From assembly GCA_963804245.1 (NCBI GenBank), contig CAWDPQ010000021.1:111340-175339 (forward strand): DNA of 64,000 bases, written 5' to 3'. Below, piece after piece: positions 21,214 through 29,870 of this stretch. A program made the translations under genes and the position numbers. Below the pieces are notes generated by a model. It was not told the origin of the DNA. It searched no databases and saw only the letters and a program-made list of their open reading frames with translations. Source of the DNA: CAWDPQ01 sp963804245. GTDB taxonomy: Bacteria > Acidobacteriota > Vicinamibacteria > Vicinamibacterales > 2-12-FULL-66-21. Position 1 is the stretch's first letter. Each line of letters starts with the position of its first letter.

Positions 21214-21492
21214 ATGCGAATCGCTCCGCTCGTGTCAGGTCTGGCTAGCGCCATCGGTGTCTCAGCGTTCCTCGTCGCCTGCGACAGGGGACCCACGACC
21301 CCGGGCATTCCTGCTCCGCCGGCGAACAACGCCATCGGTGTCGCACTCGAGATCGTGGGTCCCCGCTCGGTGGCTCCAGGCGAGACCGTTCAGTTGTCCA
21401 TGATTCTGCGGTTGTCCAACGGTTCGACTCAAGACGTCACCAACGGGCGACCCGGTTCTGACCTGGACGTGTTGGTGAGCTGGTCCGGTTGA
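21214..21492 (+). pseudogene. Lipoprotein N-terminal stub
   Basis: A 92-residue frame with a lipoprotein signal (AFLVACDRGP, Cys at the lipobox) and a start of an Ig-like (Big-type) beta domain (VALEIVGPRSVAPGETVQLS). It ends abruptly inside sequence whose other frame encodes the C-terminus of a sulfatase. I read this as the 5' part of a longer surface lipoprotein joined by a deletion to a sulfatase 3' end. Confidence 0.5.
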
Positions 21493-22024
21493 CGGACATC
21501 ATGCCGACGGTTCTCAACATGCTTGGTCTGCCGGCGCAGCAGACCGACGGCATCAGTCTGGTCGATCTCATGAGCGGGCGGCGGCGTGACTCGATCTGGA
21601 TGGCTATTTCGAGTCGATGTACCCGCAGCGATTCGGCTGGAGCCCTCTGCGGGCGCTGAGCGACGGTCGATTCAAGGTCATCGAGCTCCTCGCCCCGAGC
21701 TCTACGATCTCGATCGCGACCCGTTCGAAGAGCACAATTTGTACGACGAGCGGCGGGATCTCGCGGCGGCGCTGCATGGCCGGCTGCGTGCGCTCCGGTC
21801 GGAGCGGTCGACGCCGGCGCCGGCGCCGGATGACCTGCGGGAGCGGCTTGCCTCCCTGGGCTACGTCGATGCGCAGCAGCCCGTTTCGAGCGTGGTCGAG
21901 CGGAAAGCACTTCCCGACCCGAAAGACTGCATCAACGTGCGAGATCTATCGACCGGCCAGCCCCATCCCGAGTGCGGTGCCATCCGCACACATCGAGATC
22001 CCATCGAAACGCCACGCTTCCCTT
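21450..22024 (+). pseudogene. Sulfatase C-terminal remnant with frameshifts
   Basis: Sulfatase-family C-terminal sequence is scattered over two or more frames. VRLTDIMPTVLNMLGLP and GISLVDLMSGRR appear first. DLDGYFESMYPQRFGWSPL, LRALSDGRFKVI and PELYDLDRDPFEEHNLYDE follow in shifted frames, then LRERLASLGYV. This order matches the end of membrane-anchored or secreted sulfatases with a TPR extension. The catalytic N-terminus with CxPxR is absent. After DPKDCI the similarity stops. The gene is clearly non-functional here, because two thirds are missing, not only frame-broken. Confidence 0.65.
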
Positions 22025-22102
22025 AGGACTGCGCCGACGCTTCCTGCGTAACTTCATCGCGAACCGGCACCTCACCTCTTTCTGCCGGCCAAGGAGAAGG
22101 TC

Positions 22103-23377
22103 ATGAAAACGCAGGTCTTCGCCGTTGCTCTGGCGGCAACCGCGCTCGCCGGATCGAGCGACGCCGTCCGGGCCAATTCGCGCGGAAGCGCCGAGGTCAT
22201 CATCGAGTGGAATCAGACGCTGCAGGATACGATTCCTGCCACCGCTGGGCTGATGTCCCCGCGCTTCTACGCGATGCTGCACATCGCGATGTTCGATGCG
22301 GTGAACGCGATAGAACGCGAGTACACCCCTACGTCGGAAGAATCCATGGGTCGCACGGCGCCTCGGCGGAGGCTGCGGCGGCGCAGGCGGCACACGACAT
22401 CCTGGTGTCATTGATCCCAGCCAGCCAGGCGACCTTCGATGCCAAGCTCCAGGACCAGCTCGAAGACATTCCACACGGACTGGCGCGACAGGGAAGAGCG
22501 ATCGGGCGTCACGCGGCCGCCCGCGTGCTCGACTGGCGCGCAAACGATGGCTGGCAGGTCACCCCGCCGGCGTACGAGCCGCCAGCCATCCCGGGACTCT
22601 GGCAGCGCACGCCCCCCGGCAACCCAGCCTCGGTTCACGCACTTTCCCGGCGTGGTTCCCTTCGCGCTGCCGACAGCAGACGCTCTACCTGCCACCGCCG
22701 CCGCCGCAGCTGGACTCCGCAAATACGCCGAGGGCTTCAACGAGGTGAAACTGGTGGGCTCGGCTACGAGCATGGTCAGGTCAGACGAACAGACGCTCCG
22801 TTCCCGGTTGTTTGCCGGCGTCGTCACGCGCACGACGCTCTTCGCGATGTGGAACAACGTGACACGCGATGCCGCGCGGAAATTTGGCTTATCCGTGGTC
22901 GACACCGCACGCCTGTTCGTGCTCGTCAATGTCGCAATCAACGACGCCGTGCAAACAAGCCATACGAGCAAGTTCGTCTACCAGTTGTGGCGGCCGGTGA
23001 CGGCGATTCGGCGGGCGGACGAAGATTTCAACCTCGCCACCGATGCCGACCCTGGATGGAGTCCGCTGATCACCACCCCGACATACCCCTCGTATGCGGG
23101 CAACATGGCCAGCGTCGGCGCCGGTGCGGCAACGGTCCTGCGACTGGCGCTCGGAACCGACGATGTCCCGGTAACAGTTTTGTGGCTCGGCAGCACGGGG
23201 CAGCCCGACGTCACGCGAAATTTCGCCGGATTCTGGGAGCTGGCGCAGGCTCAGGCGGATAGCCGCGTCCATGGGGGTATTCATTACAGGTTCGACAACG
23301 TCGCCGGACAGCAGTCCGCTATCAAAGTCGCGACGTTCGTCTTCAATAACTTCATGCTGTCCAGGAAGGGAGACTGA
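22103..23377 (+). pseudogene. Vanadium-dependent haloperoxidase / PAP2-like protein, two frameshifts
   Basis: An exported protein of about 424 residues (signal MKTQVFAVALAATALAG). Vanadate-site motifs are K-x6-RP (KFVYQLWRPVTAIR) and SRVHGGIHYRFDN. The middle motif, normally PSGH with the acid-base His, reads YPSYAGNMASVGAGAA, so the His position is Asn. Frame breaks fall in C runs. At 22326-22329 one C appears missing (expected REYTPYVGRIHG), and at 22623-22625 one C is extra (expected NQPRFTHFPGV). Removing both gives an uninterrupted protein, so consensus error is likely. Such proteins oxidise halides or act as phosphatases; with the altered motif activity is uncertain. Confidence 0.8.
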
Positions 23378-23416
23378 CGCCACGCAGCATCAGGCCGGCC
23401 TGCTAAAATTCGCGAT

Positions 23417-24121
23417 GTGACGTATCAGTTCGATGACTTCACCATCGACTCGCGGACCCGCAGGTTGCTGCGCGTTCCCGCCGCGTCCACGACCAGCGGC
23501 GGGGACTCGGCCCCCGGCTCCAATCACGTCACGGAAGTGCACCTGTCGCCGAAGGCCTTCGATCTGTTGATGCTGCTGGTCGAGAATCGTTCACGCGCGA
23601 TGTCGAAGGCCGAATTGCACGACAAGCTTTGGCCTTCGACTTTCGTACAGGAAACGAACCTCGCCGGTCTCGTCGCTGAAATCCGGCGCGCCCTCGACGA
23701 TGCCGCGGAACAGCCGCGCTACCTGAGGACGGTGCACCGATTCGGGTACTGGTTCATCGGCGATGTGCGGGAAACGGGCCCGCAAGAGGGGACGATGAAG
23801 CCCGGCGTGAAGTACTGGCTCGTGTGGGAAAAGCGGCAGATCGCCCTCAGCGAAGGAGAGAACATCCTCGGGCGCGCGCCGGACGCAAGCGTGTGGATTG
23901 ACGCGCCCGGCGTGTCGCGTCACCACGCGAAGATCGTGCTCGAGCCATCCGGCGCAGCGGTCGAAGACCTGGGCAGCAAGAATGGAACATATGTCGGCGG
24001 GCGACGCATCACTTCGTCGTTGGCGCTGAATGACGGAGATCGGATTCGTCTGGGTTCGGTGGTCATTACTTTCCGAATCCCGCCGCCGGCAGGCTCGACC
24101 GAAACGCAGAATTTTCCCTGA
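23417..24121 (+). CDS. Winged-helix (OmpR/CadC-type) DNA-binding protein fused to an FHA domain
   Basis: A 234-residue protein starting with GTG. Residues ~1-112 form a transcriptional-regulator C-type winged helix (LSPKAFDLLMLLVENRSRAM, ELHDKLWPSTFV, YLRTVHRFGYWF). Residues ~130-225 form a forkhead-associated domain with the phosphothreonine-binding hallmarks GR, SRHH and NGTYVGG. No receiver or membrane segment is present. Winged helix plus FHA recalls the EmbR type of Ser/Thr-kinase-controlled regulators, but EmbR also has a BTAD domain that is missing here. The likely job is gene regulation in response to a Ser/Thr kinase. No kinase gene is visible in the window. Confidence 0.87.
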   Translation: MTYQFDDFTIDSRTRRLLRVPAASTTSGGDSAPGSNHVTEVHLSPKAFDLLMLLVENRSRAMSKAELHDKLWPSTFVQETNLAGLVAEIRRALDDAAEQPRYLRTVHRFGYWFIGDVRETGPQEGTMKPGVKYWLVWEKRQIALSEGENILGRAPDASVWIDAPGVSRHHAKIVLEPSGAAVEDLGSKNGTYVGGRRITSSLALNDGDRIRLGSVVITFRIPPPAGSTETQNFP

Positions 24122-24241
24122 CGTCTGGCCGCCGACACTCGCGCCGCCGCCAGGGACTTGCTGGCGATCCGGTGCGGCGCAAAGTACGACGTTCCAGTGA
24201 AACGGACGTCCGAGAAGGTCCGAGTGGGAAGGACTAGCGAT

Positions 24242-24370
24242 TTATCTGTTGACCGCCGAGGCGATCGGCGCTGGCGCGTCAGGCGCCGTCCGCGAGAAGC
24301 GCGCACCGATCGAAGCAAAGAACAACACGAATATCAGAACACCGATAGCCGCACCGACTGTCCGGGACAT
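24242..24370 (-). CDS. Possible 42-residue single-pass membrane peptide
   Basis: A short leftward frame starting ATG at 24370 encodes a hydrophobic helix (VGAAIGVLIFVLFFASIGA) followed by a Pro/Ala-rich tail. A weak AAAGGG lies about 13 nt upstream. It is the only coherent product in the 450-nt gap between the FHA gene and the APC permease; the rest of 24122-24572 shows nothing recognisable. Real translation is uncertain. Confidence 0.3.
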   Translation of the reverse strand: MSRTVGAAIGVLIFVLFFASIGARFSRTAPDAPAPIASAVNR

Positions 24371-24572
24371 TTCATTTGACCCTTTGAAGGTGAGCAGACG
24401 GAATTGCGCTCACGCACCTTGGAGGGGCAAGCGACGTACCGACACCGGAACGCACACAGAAGTTCCATTTCACTAGGCTTTTTAGGCGGAATTTCAACGT
24501 TCTGCCTGTGCGGGCGCACGATGGCGATCACGATTCTCGGTCGCGCATTACATTCTCGCGCCTCGCAGCTCC

Positions 24573-25889
24573 CTATCGACGCGTCACGACGACGACGTAG
24601 ACGGGCAATCCGACGACGAGCAGGATGAAACCCCAATAGATCGTTTCCTGGCCGGCACCGGCGATCGCCCAGAGCGAATACACAAAGGCGAATGCGGCCG
24701 CTGTACCGATGGCGCGCGACACGCGCGCATGGCGAGTGTCGTCGAAGAGGAAGACCGCCATCGACGACGAAACATATGGAATCAACGTGGTCAGCGTGGA
24801 CAAGAGAATGAAGAACGTGAACAGGTCGACCAGACCGCGGGTGTAGTTCAGCGCGATGAGCGCCGTCGTGAGTACTCCGGCGATCAGCATCCCGAGCGCG
24901 GGCGTCCCGCGGCGCGAGCGGCGCGCGAAGACGCGCGGGAACAAACCATCTTCGGCGACGGCGAGCGGGAGCTGTCCGACGAGCAGCACCCAGCCGTTCA
25001 GCGCGCCGAACGCAGAAATGCTGGCACCCAAAGCCACGATCGTTGCGCCGGCATCGCCCCAGATGATGCGGGCGGCGTCGGCAAACGGTGCCTGCGATTG
25101 TCCGAGCGACCCGGGAACGAGGAGGCTCATCACACCGACGGTGCTCGCGATGTAGACGATCGCGGTCAGCAGCGTGCCGAGAAGCGTCGCCCGCGGAATC
25201 GTTCGATCCGGATCTTCGATGCTCGTCGCCGGCACGGTCGCCGATTCCAGACCCTGAAACGCCCACAACGTCAGCGTCGCCGCGCCGGACATGGCGACGA
25301 TGATCGCGCGCGGCCCCGATTGCGTGACGACGAAATGTGACGCATCGAAGTGCAGCAGCCCTACCGCTCCGACCGCCAGCAGCGGGGCGGTCTTCAACAC
25401 GGTCGTCACGACCTGCACCCAGGCCGCCGATCGCACGCCAGCCGTATTGACGCCAATCAACACCCACACGGCGCCGATCGCCACGAGGGCGCCGCTTTCC
25501 GGCGTGCGGGTGAGAACCGGAAGAACGGCGCCGAGGTATCCGACGAACGCCACGGCAAGGGCGCCAAGAGCAGTCCACATGGAGATCCAATATCCCCAGG
25601 CGACGAGGAAGCCGGCGAGGTCACCGAAGGCACGGCGGGTATACGCATACGGACCACCGGCCGCGGCTTGCAGTCGGGAGAGATGAGCGAATACGACGGC
25701 GAGCAGCAACGCGCCGGCTGTGGAGATGAGCCAGCCTGCCAGCCCGACGGCGCCGTAGGAGGCCAAGGAGGCGGGCAACAGGAAGATCCCCGAGCCGATC
25801 ATGTTGCCCATGACCAGCGCGACGGTCATCCAGAAGCCGATGCCACGGGTCGATGGCGAGGAGACGCGCCCATCGGCCCGCGCTGGCAT
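24573..25889 (-). CDS. APC-superfamily amino acid permease / antiporter
   Basis: A 438-residue transporter with about 12 helices. The substrate-binding first helix has the conserved GNMIGSGIFLLPASL (residues ~28-42). PYAYTRRAFGDLAGFLVAWGYW in TM3 and WAFQGLESATVPATSIEDPDRTIPRAT around TM6 match the basic-amino-acid/polyamine antiporter subfamily (AdiC/PotE-like). The substrate cannot be fixed from sequence. The ATG at 25889 places helix 1 close to the N-terminus as expected. The frame is intact and it stands alone. Confidence 0.87.
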   Translation of the reverse strand: MPARADGRVSSPSTRGIGFWMTVALVMGNMIGSGIFLLPASLASYGAVGLAGWLISTAGALLLAVVFAHLSRLQAAAGGPYAYTRRAFGDLAGFLVAWGYWISMWTALGALAVAFVGYLGAVLPVLTRTPESGALVAIGAVWVLIGVNTAGVRSAAWVQVVTTVLKTAPLLAVGAVGLLHFDASHFVVTQSGPRAIIVAMSGAATLTLWAFQGLESATVPATSIEDPDRTIPRATLLGTLLTAIVYIASTVGVMSLLVPGSLGQSQAPFADAARIIWGDAGATIVALGASISAFGALNGWVLLVGQLPLAVAEDGLFPRVFARRSRRGTPALGMLIAGVLTTALIALNYTRGLVDLFTFFILLSTLTTLIPYVSSSMAVFLFDDTRHARVSRAIGTAAAFAFVYSLWAIAGAGQETIYWGFILLVVGLPVYVVVVTRR

Positions 25890-25951
25890 GCGAGCGGAAC
25901 TATATCAGGGAGCTGAGTAGAGAACGGGCGGGCGCGGCGACCCGCCCCTCG

Positions 25952-26128
25952 TTACTGCTGAACAGCGGCTTTCGGCTGGACCGGAGCAGCTTTGCGCTCG
26001 CGCTCCTGCTGCGTGCGCAGGATGCTGCACCACTCCTTGTGCTCGGCTATCGGCATGCCGCATTCAATGCAGACCCGCACGCGCTGCTTCGGCTCCGCTT
26101 TGCGCGAGAAGAATTTCCAGAACGTCAT
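25952..26128 (-). CDS. Small zinc-ribbon-like protein
   Basis: A 58-residue basic protein with a CxxC...C cluster (CIECGMPIAEHKEWC) that could bind one zinc with the nearby His, followed by a charged helix and a Pro/Ala/Gln tail. The ATG at 26128 is selected because GGGGAGGA lies 5 nt upstream; a longer frame beginning at 26149 would cover that site. Function is unknown. It lies upstream of and co-directional with the APC permease gene. Confidence 0.6.
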   Translation of the reverse strand: MTFWKFFSRKAEPKQRVRVCIECGMPIAEHKEWCSILRTQQERERKAAPVQPKAAVQQ

Positions 26129-26196
26129 CAGTCCTCCCCGTTCGGCCAATTGCTTCGCAGGGCCAATAGAGCGGCTTACGTAAAATAGCGCCCTGC

Positions 26197-26290
26197 AGTT
26201 CCCCAGTTCCCCAGTTCCCCCGTTCCCCAGTTCCCCAGTTCCCCAGTTCCCCCGTTCCCCAGTTCCCCCGTTCCCGTTCCCAGTTTCCCG
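26197..26290. repeat. Tandem array of AGTTCCCC / CGTTCCCC units
   Basis: About ten copies of an 8-9 nt unit (CCCCAGTT or CCCCCGTT) in the gap upstream of the cupin gene. The same family occurs at 50207-50235 and 50333-50368. Unlike the other arrays, this one has no complementary arm, so it cannot form a simple hairpin and is strongly strand-asymmetric (C and T rich on plus). Confidence 0.8.
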
Positions 26291-26377
26291 TTAGACGTCA
26301 CGACCCTCCAATTCGTTTGCAGCCCCGTCCCCGACCGCCAGGTGGGATATCATCGGCCGCAAAATCAGGAGGGTTTC

Positions 26378-26899
26378 ATGGGCCAGCTCGTTCGAATCAT
26401 GCTGTTGACCTCGGTTCTTGTCGTAACGGGCGCTCTCGTTGCCGTGGCTCAGCCGCCGGCGCCGTCGAAGCCGAAGGCCGCGCCGCGGCCAGCCAGCACA
26501 AGCTGGTCTTGCCAGACCAGGTGAAGTGGGGGCCGGCGCCTCCTGCTCTTCCTCCTGGCGCGCAATGGCCGTGCTGGATGGCGACCCGGCAAGCCCGGCT
26601 CGTTCACGATCCGAGTGAAATTTCGCGGACGGCTAGGTGCGTCCCGCCGCACTGGCACCCGACCGATGAGCACGTCGTCGTGCTCTCGGCAACGTTGATG
26701 ATGGGAGTCGGTGACAAGGCCGAGCCGCCGACATGCATGCGATGACGACAGGCAGCTTTGCGAAAATGCCCGCGACGATGCACGACACTACGCGTCCGCG
26801 AAAGGGGAGACGACCATCCAGATCTACGGGACGGGTCCGTTCGTGCTGAACTACGTGAACCCCGCTGACGACCCGAGAAAGAAGACAGGAACCAAATAA
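26378..26899 (+). pseudogene. Exported cupin-domain protein, several frameshifts
   Basis: A ribosome site (AGGAGGG) and ATG at 26378 start a signal peptide (IMLLTSVLVVTGALVAVAQ). The following cupin sequence is spread over several frames: LVLPDQVKWGPAPPALPPGA, GKPGSFTIRVKF, VPPHWHPTDEHVVVLS (metal-binding His pair and Glu), LMMGVGDK, then MTTGSFAKMPA and YASAKGETTIQIYGTGPF. At least four frame changes are needed between 26480 and 26800. This is more than elsewhere in the window, so genuine decay is possible. Intact relatives are small periplasmic cupins of unknown substrate. Confidence 0.7.
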
Positions 26900-26909
26900 A
26901 GTCGCGTGC

Positions 26910-26973
26910 AGTCGTTAGTCGTTAGTCGTCGCTAGTCACGTGTCTGACTAGCGACGACTAACGACTAGCGACT
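26910..26973. terminator. 29-bp hairpin from TAGTCGT units between convergent genes
   Basis: Arms 26910-26938 and 26945-26973 are complementary at 28 of 29 positions around a 6-nt loop (CGTGTC). The right arm overlaps the M48 protease stop codon (26965-26967), and the left arm starts 11 nt after the cupin stop. Further copies of the unit continue to about 26981. The position suggests a bidirectional terminator; there is no T run. Confidence 0.65.
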
Positions 26974-28410
26974 AGCGACTAAACGATCTGCGAGCTGCAC
27001 CGACTGGCGAACGCGGCCGAAGGTGGCCAGGTAGGTTCGCGACTCGTCCGCTGGCGCCACGCCAATCAAGAAGAGCAGGCCGCCGTCGCGCAGCTGCACG
27101 GTCGATACGTTGACCGCCTCTGTTTCCCCTGTCACATCCGACACGTTACTCAGCGTCGTCGTGATTCCCTGACGACCGCCAATCGAGGTGCGTGAATAGC
27201 CACTCTGGCGGCGCAGGTTCGGGTTGTTCTGGGCAAAGCTTTGCAACAGCTGTTCAGTCTGCTGCTGCAGGTTGCGGCCATCGCCGCGCGCCACGCCAAC
27301 CTCGATGCCGTGAGTGAAGGTCGAGGCGCCGTTTTGATCGCGGTAATACCCGCCTTCGGGTGCGTACGTCACCGTGCCTGATCCGCCGCCGATCTGCTCC
27401 CAGTTGCCGGGCACGCTCAGGCGCATGAAATCTCCCGGCTGGTAGGTCCGCCAGCTTCCCGAAGGCGGTTCGATGCGAACGTCGCGTCCGCCGGTCGCCA
27501 CTGGTTGCTGACGTCTGTTCCCGGCTTGCGCCTGGCGCGAGGCCACTTCCTGCGAGGTTGGCGCCGCCGGCATCTGATTCAGACGCGATCGGACGGACTG
27601 GAAGTCGCCGCTCGAAGCCATCGAGCGGTCCACGCGAAGCGACTCGGCCTCACGATTGATCGCCTCCACGCGATTGCCAGGATTCGGGTGGTCGCTCAGC
27701 CACTCCGGTCCACGATTCCCTCCCTGCCGTTCGATCGTCTCGAACATGCGCGCCATCTGCCGCGGGTCGTATCCGGCCCGCGCCATGATCTGTGCGCCAA
27801 GGAGATCCGCCTGCCGCTCGTACTCGCGACCGTACTTCAGAAAGTAGGTGCCGAGGCCGATCTGCGACCCTTGGGCGATCACGCTGCCAGTGCGGCCGCC
27901 GACGATTGCGCCGAGGATCTGCCCGGCCACCGCGCCAATCTGAAACTTCTGCCCCTTCGACGCTTGCGCCGTGCCGTGGCGCAGGATGACGTGGCTCAAC
28001 TCGTGCGCCATCACGCCGGCCACTTCACCTTCGGATCCCGCAGCCTGCAGCATGCCGCGGTTCAGGAACATCGGACCACCGGGAAGCGCGAACGCATTGA
28101 TGTCGCGCAGGTTGACGACGTCGAACGAGTAGCGGAACGCCGGCTGGCGGAACTCCGCGGGAATCTGCTCGATCAGCCGCTGTCCGATGTCCTCGACGTA
28201 GTCTTCGGTGCGCTCATCGTTCAGTAACGGAAGCTGCTGACGCACTTCGCCGGCCGCCTGACGCCCCAACTCCACATCCTGCTGAGGCGAATAGCTGTTC
28301 TTCGGCGGCGTGATCTTCGTCTGCGCCGCCGCAGATCCGGCAAGCGTAATACTGGCGAGCACTGCGACCAGTAGCGTTGACGGTCGGTTTTGAGAGGTCA
28401 TTCGAGTCAT
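26965..28410 (-). CDS. Exported M48 family metalloprotease
   Basis: A 481-residue periplasmic zinc protease with signal peptide ending GSAAAQ (residue 30). The zinc motif HELSH lies at residues 136-140 (GVMAHELSHVILRHG). The third ligand Glu is in EYERQADLLGAQIMARAG. FALPGGPMFLNRGML precedes the active site as in BepA/LoiP-type proteases, which handle outer-membrane protein quality control. Beyond residue ~300 there is a further beta-rich domain not found in BepA; its role is unknown. ATG at 28410; another ATG lies three codons inside. The frame is intact. Confidence 0.9.
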   Translation of the reverse strand: MTRMTSQNRPSTLLVAVLASITLAGSAAAQTKITPPKNSYSPQQDVELGRQAAGEVRQQLPLLNDERTEDYVEDIGQRLIEQIPAEFRQPAFRYSFDVVNLRDINAFALPGGPMFLNRGMLQAAGSEGEVAGVMAHELSHVILRHGTAQASKGQKFQIGAVAGQILGAIVGGRTGSVIAQGSQIGLGTYFLKYGREYERQADLLGAQIMARAGYDPRQMARMFETIERQGGNRGPEWLSDHPNPGNRVEAINREAESLRVDRSMASSGDFQSVRSRLNQMPAAPTSQEVASRQAQAGNRRQQPVATGGRDVRIEPPSGSWRTYQPGDFMRLSVPGNWEQIGGGSGTVTYAPEGGYYRDQNGASTFTHGIEVGVARGDGRNLQQQTEQLLQSFAQNNPNLRRQSGYSRTSIGGRQGITTTLSNVSDVTGETEAVNVSTVQLRDGGLLFLIGVAPADESRTYLATFGRVRQSVQLADRLVASR

Positions 28411-28507
28411 GCCAGGAGAGATTGCAAGCGGGACGCCAAGCAGAAACCGGCGAAATATGGCGCAATTTGCTGTGCCTGTCCTCTATAAGTTACAGGTCAG
28501 CACTGGC

Positions 28508-28591
28508 GTCGACTCCCAACTTCCAATCCCCAACTCCAAGGTTGAAGTTGACGCTCGCTTGGAAGTTGGGAGGTGGAAGCTGGGAGTCGAC
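28508..28591. terminator. Inverted repeat of AACTTCCAA-type units after the EF-hand gene
   Basis: The left arm (28508-28539, starting GTCGACTCCCAACTTCC) and right arm (28559-28591, ending GGGAGTCGAC) pair with a few mismatches around a 19-nt loop. It lies 5 nt beyond the stop of the EF-hand gene (28596) and upstream of the M48 gene, both leftward, so it is a probable terminator of the former. Confidence 0.55.
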
Positions 28592-28595
28592 TCGC

Positions 28596-29732
28596 CTACC
28601 GTTGCACGGACACGGCGGCGTGGAACTGGCCGCGATTGTCGTCGAAGTGATCGTCGTTGACGGCCAGATACAGACGTCCGCTGTTGGTGGCGGTGATGGT
28701 CTGCCGATCGCCGACGAATATCGGGGGTCCGTCACCGACGCGGGCGATCAAAGCACCGGCCGGCTGATTCGGCAGCGGAGCGGACGGCGCGAGCCGGCCC
28801 GATTGCGAGCCCCCGGGATTGGCGGCGTCGGCGTTGTTGTTGCTCAACGTGACGCTTCCGTTCGCCTGGATCGAGATCGATTCGCCGTTGCGCACGTTGA
28901 TTCCGGTATCGACCCAGCCGCGTGATGCGTCAACCACAATCGAGCGCCCCGTCGTTCCCACCGCACCGGCGTTTGCGGCGTTCAGCTCGGCATTCGTCAA
29001 CTCAGCGCGCGTGAGCTGTCCGTCGCCGTTGCGATCCTGCTGTGCGAAACTGCGGCGCGACCACTGCCACTCACTCGGCGTGATCACCTCGTCATTGTTC
29101 CGGTCGAGGGCGCCGAACAGATCGCTCTGCTCGTCGTCCGCGCCGACCACTTCCGAGCGGCTGAGCGCGCCGTCGTTGTTCCGATCCATCCATTCAAAGG
29201 CGTCACGGCTGCCGTGCCACTCCGAACGCTCGACGCGGCCGTTGTTGTTGGCGTCGAGATTGTCGAATCGGTCTTCGCGATCCGAGTCGACGTCGTTTCC
29301 GAGGAACTCGGCCCGCGTCAGGGTGCCGTCGCCGTTGCGGTCGGCGCGGATGAACCCCTCGCGGTCGTAGAACCATTCCGATCGAGCAATCCGTTCATCG
29401 CCGTTGCGATCGAGGTTGTCGAAGCCGCGCTCGGTCCAATTTCGAAACTCCGGCCGTCGGCCCTGATCGAAGTCGTCTTCGCCCTGGTCGCGCGTCGCGC
29501 CGACCCGCACTTCGTTGCCGGAGAGAACGCCGTCGCCGTTCCAGTCGTGCACCTTGAACGACTGATCGCTGCCGCGCCATTCCGACCGCGAGATGACGCC
29601 GTCGCCGTTGCCATCCATGGCTTGAAACCGCATGTCCTGCCGGCGCTGGCCGGCTTCAGCCGAACTTGCCGGACCAAACGTCGCCGCCGGTATGGCCAGT
29701 AACGTTGCGAGTACGAATGCTTGAGGTTTCAT
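28596..29732 (-). CDS. Exported eight-EF-hand protein with PA-IL (LecA)-like C-terminal domain
   Basis: A 378-residue secreted protein. The signal peptide starts MKPQAFVLATLLAIPAATFG at 29732, with AGAGGGGG upstream. Eight EF-hand loops of the form DxNxDGxIxxxE are visible between residues ~35 and ~250 (for example DGNGDGVISRSE, DWNGDGVLSGNE, DRNGDGTLTRAE, DRNNDGALSRSE); the loops with NN or DE at positions 4-6 may bind calcium less well. The C-terminal ~130 residues (WVDTGINVRNGESISIQANG ... LYLAVNDDHFDDNRGQF) resemble the PA-IL/LecA fold, whose calcium site sits in the last loop and binds galactose. A calcium-controlled surface or sugar-binding protein is the best guess. Confidence 0.82.
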   Translation of the reverse strand: MKPQAFVLATLLAIPAATFGPASSAEAGQRRQDMRFQAMDGNGDGVISRSEWRGSDQSFKVHDWNGDGVLSGNEVRVGATRDQGEDDFDQGRRPEFRNWTERGFDNLDRNGDERIARSEWFYDREGFIRADRNGDGTLTRAEFLGNDVDSDREDRFDNLDANNNGRVERSEWHGSRDAFEWMDRNNDGALSRSEVVGADDEQSDLFGALDRNNDEVITPSEWQWSRRSFAQQDRNGDGQLTRAELTNAELNAANAGAVGTTGRSIVVDASRGWVDTGINVRNGESISIQANGSVTLSNNNADAANPGGSQSGRLAPSAPLPNQPAGALIARVGDGPPIFVGDRQTITATNSGRLYLAVNDDHFDDNRGQFHAAVSVQR

Positions 29733-29755
29733 CGATGCCCCCTCTCTGTTGAAGA

Positions 29756-29770
29756 GGCACGAATCGTGCC
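29756..29770. promoter_or_regulatory. Palindrome in the leader of the EF-hand gene
   Basis: GGCACGA-A-TCGTGCC is a perfect 7-bp inverted repeat with one central base, 23 nt upstream of the EF-hand start. It could be an operator or a leader hairpin. No regulator gene lies next to it. Confidence 0.3.
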
Positions 29771-29776
29771 GATGCT

Positions 29777-29842
29777 TTATCGCCCGTAAACGACGCGACC
29801 GGCAACGATTGTCAGTACGCTCGAGGTGTGGGGAGGACATTC
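29777..29842 (-). pseudogene. Possible amidohydrolase C-terminal stub
   Basis: The leftward frame ends ECPPHTSSVLTIVAGRVVYGR and stop. This resembles the last strand of amidohydrolases (typically VLTxVxGxVVY). Only about 20 residues survive and no upstream part is present, since UPF0182 begins immediately beyond. It is suggestive of a deleted gene but could be chance. Confidence 0.2.
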
Positions 29843-29870
29843 ATAGGAACTTTGAAGACCTCCTGTGCTC

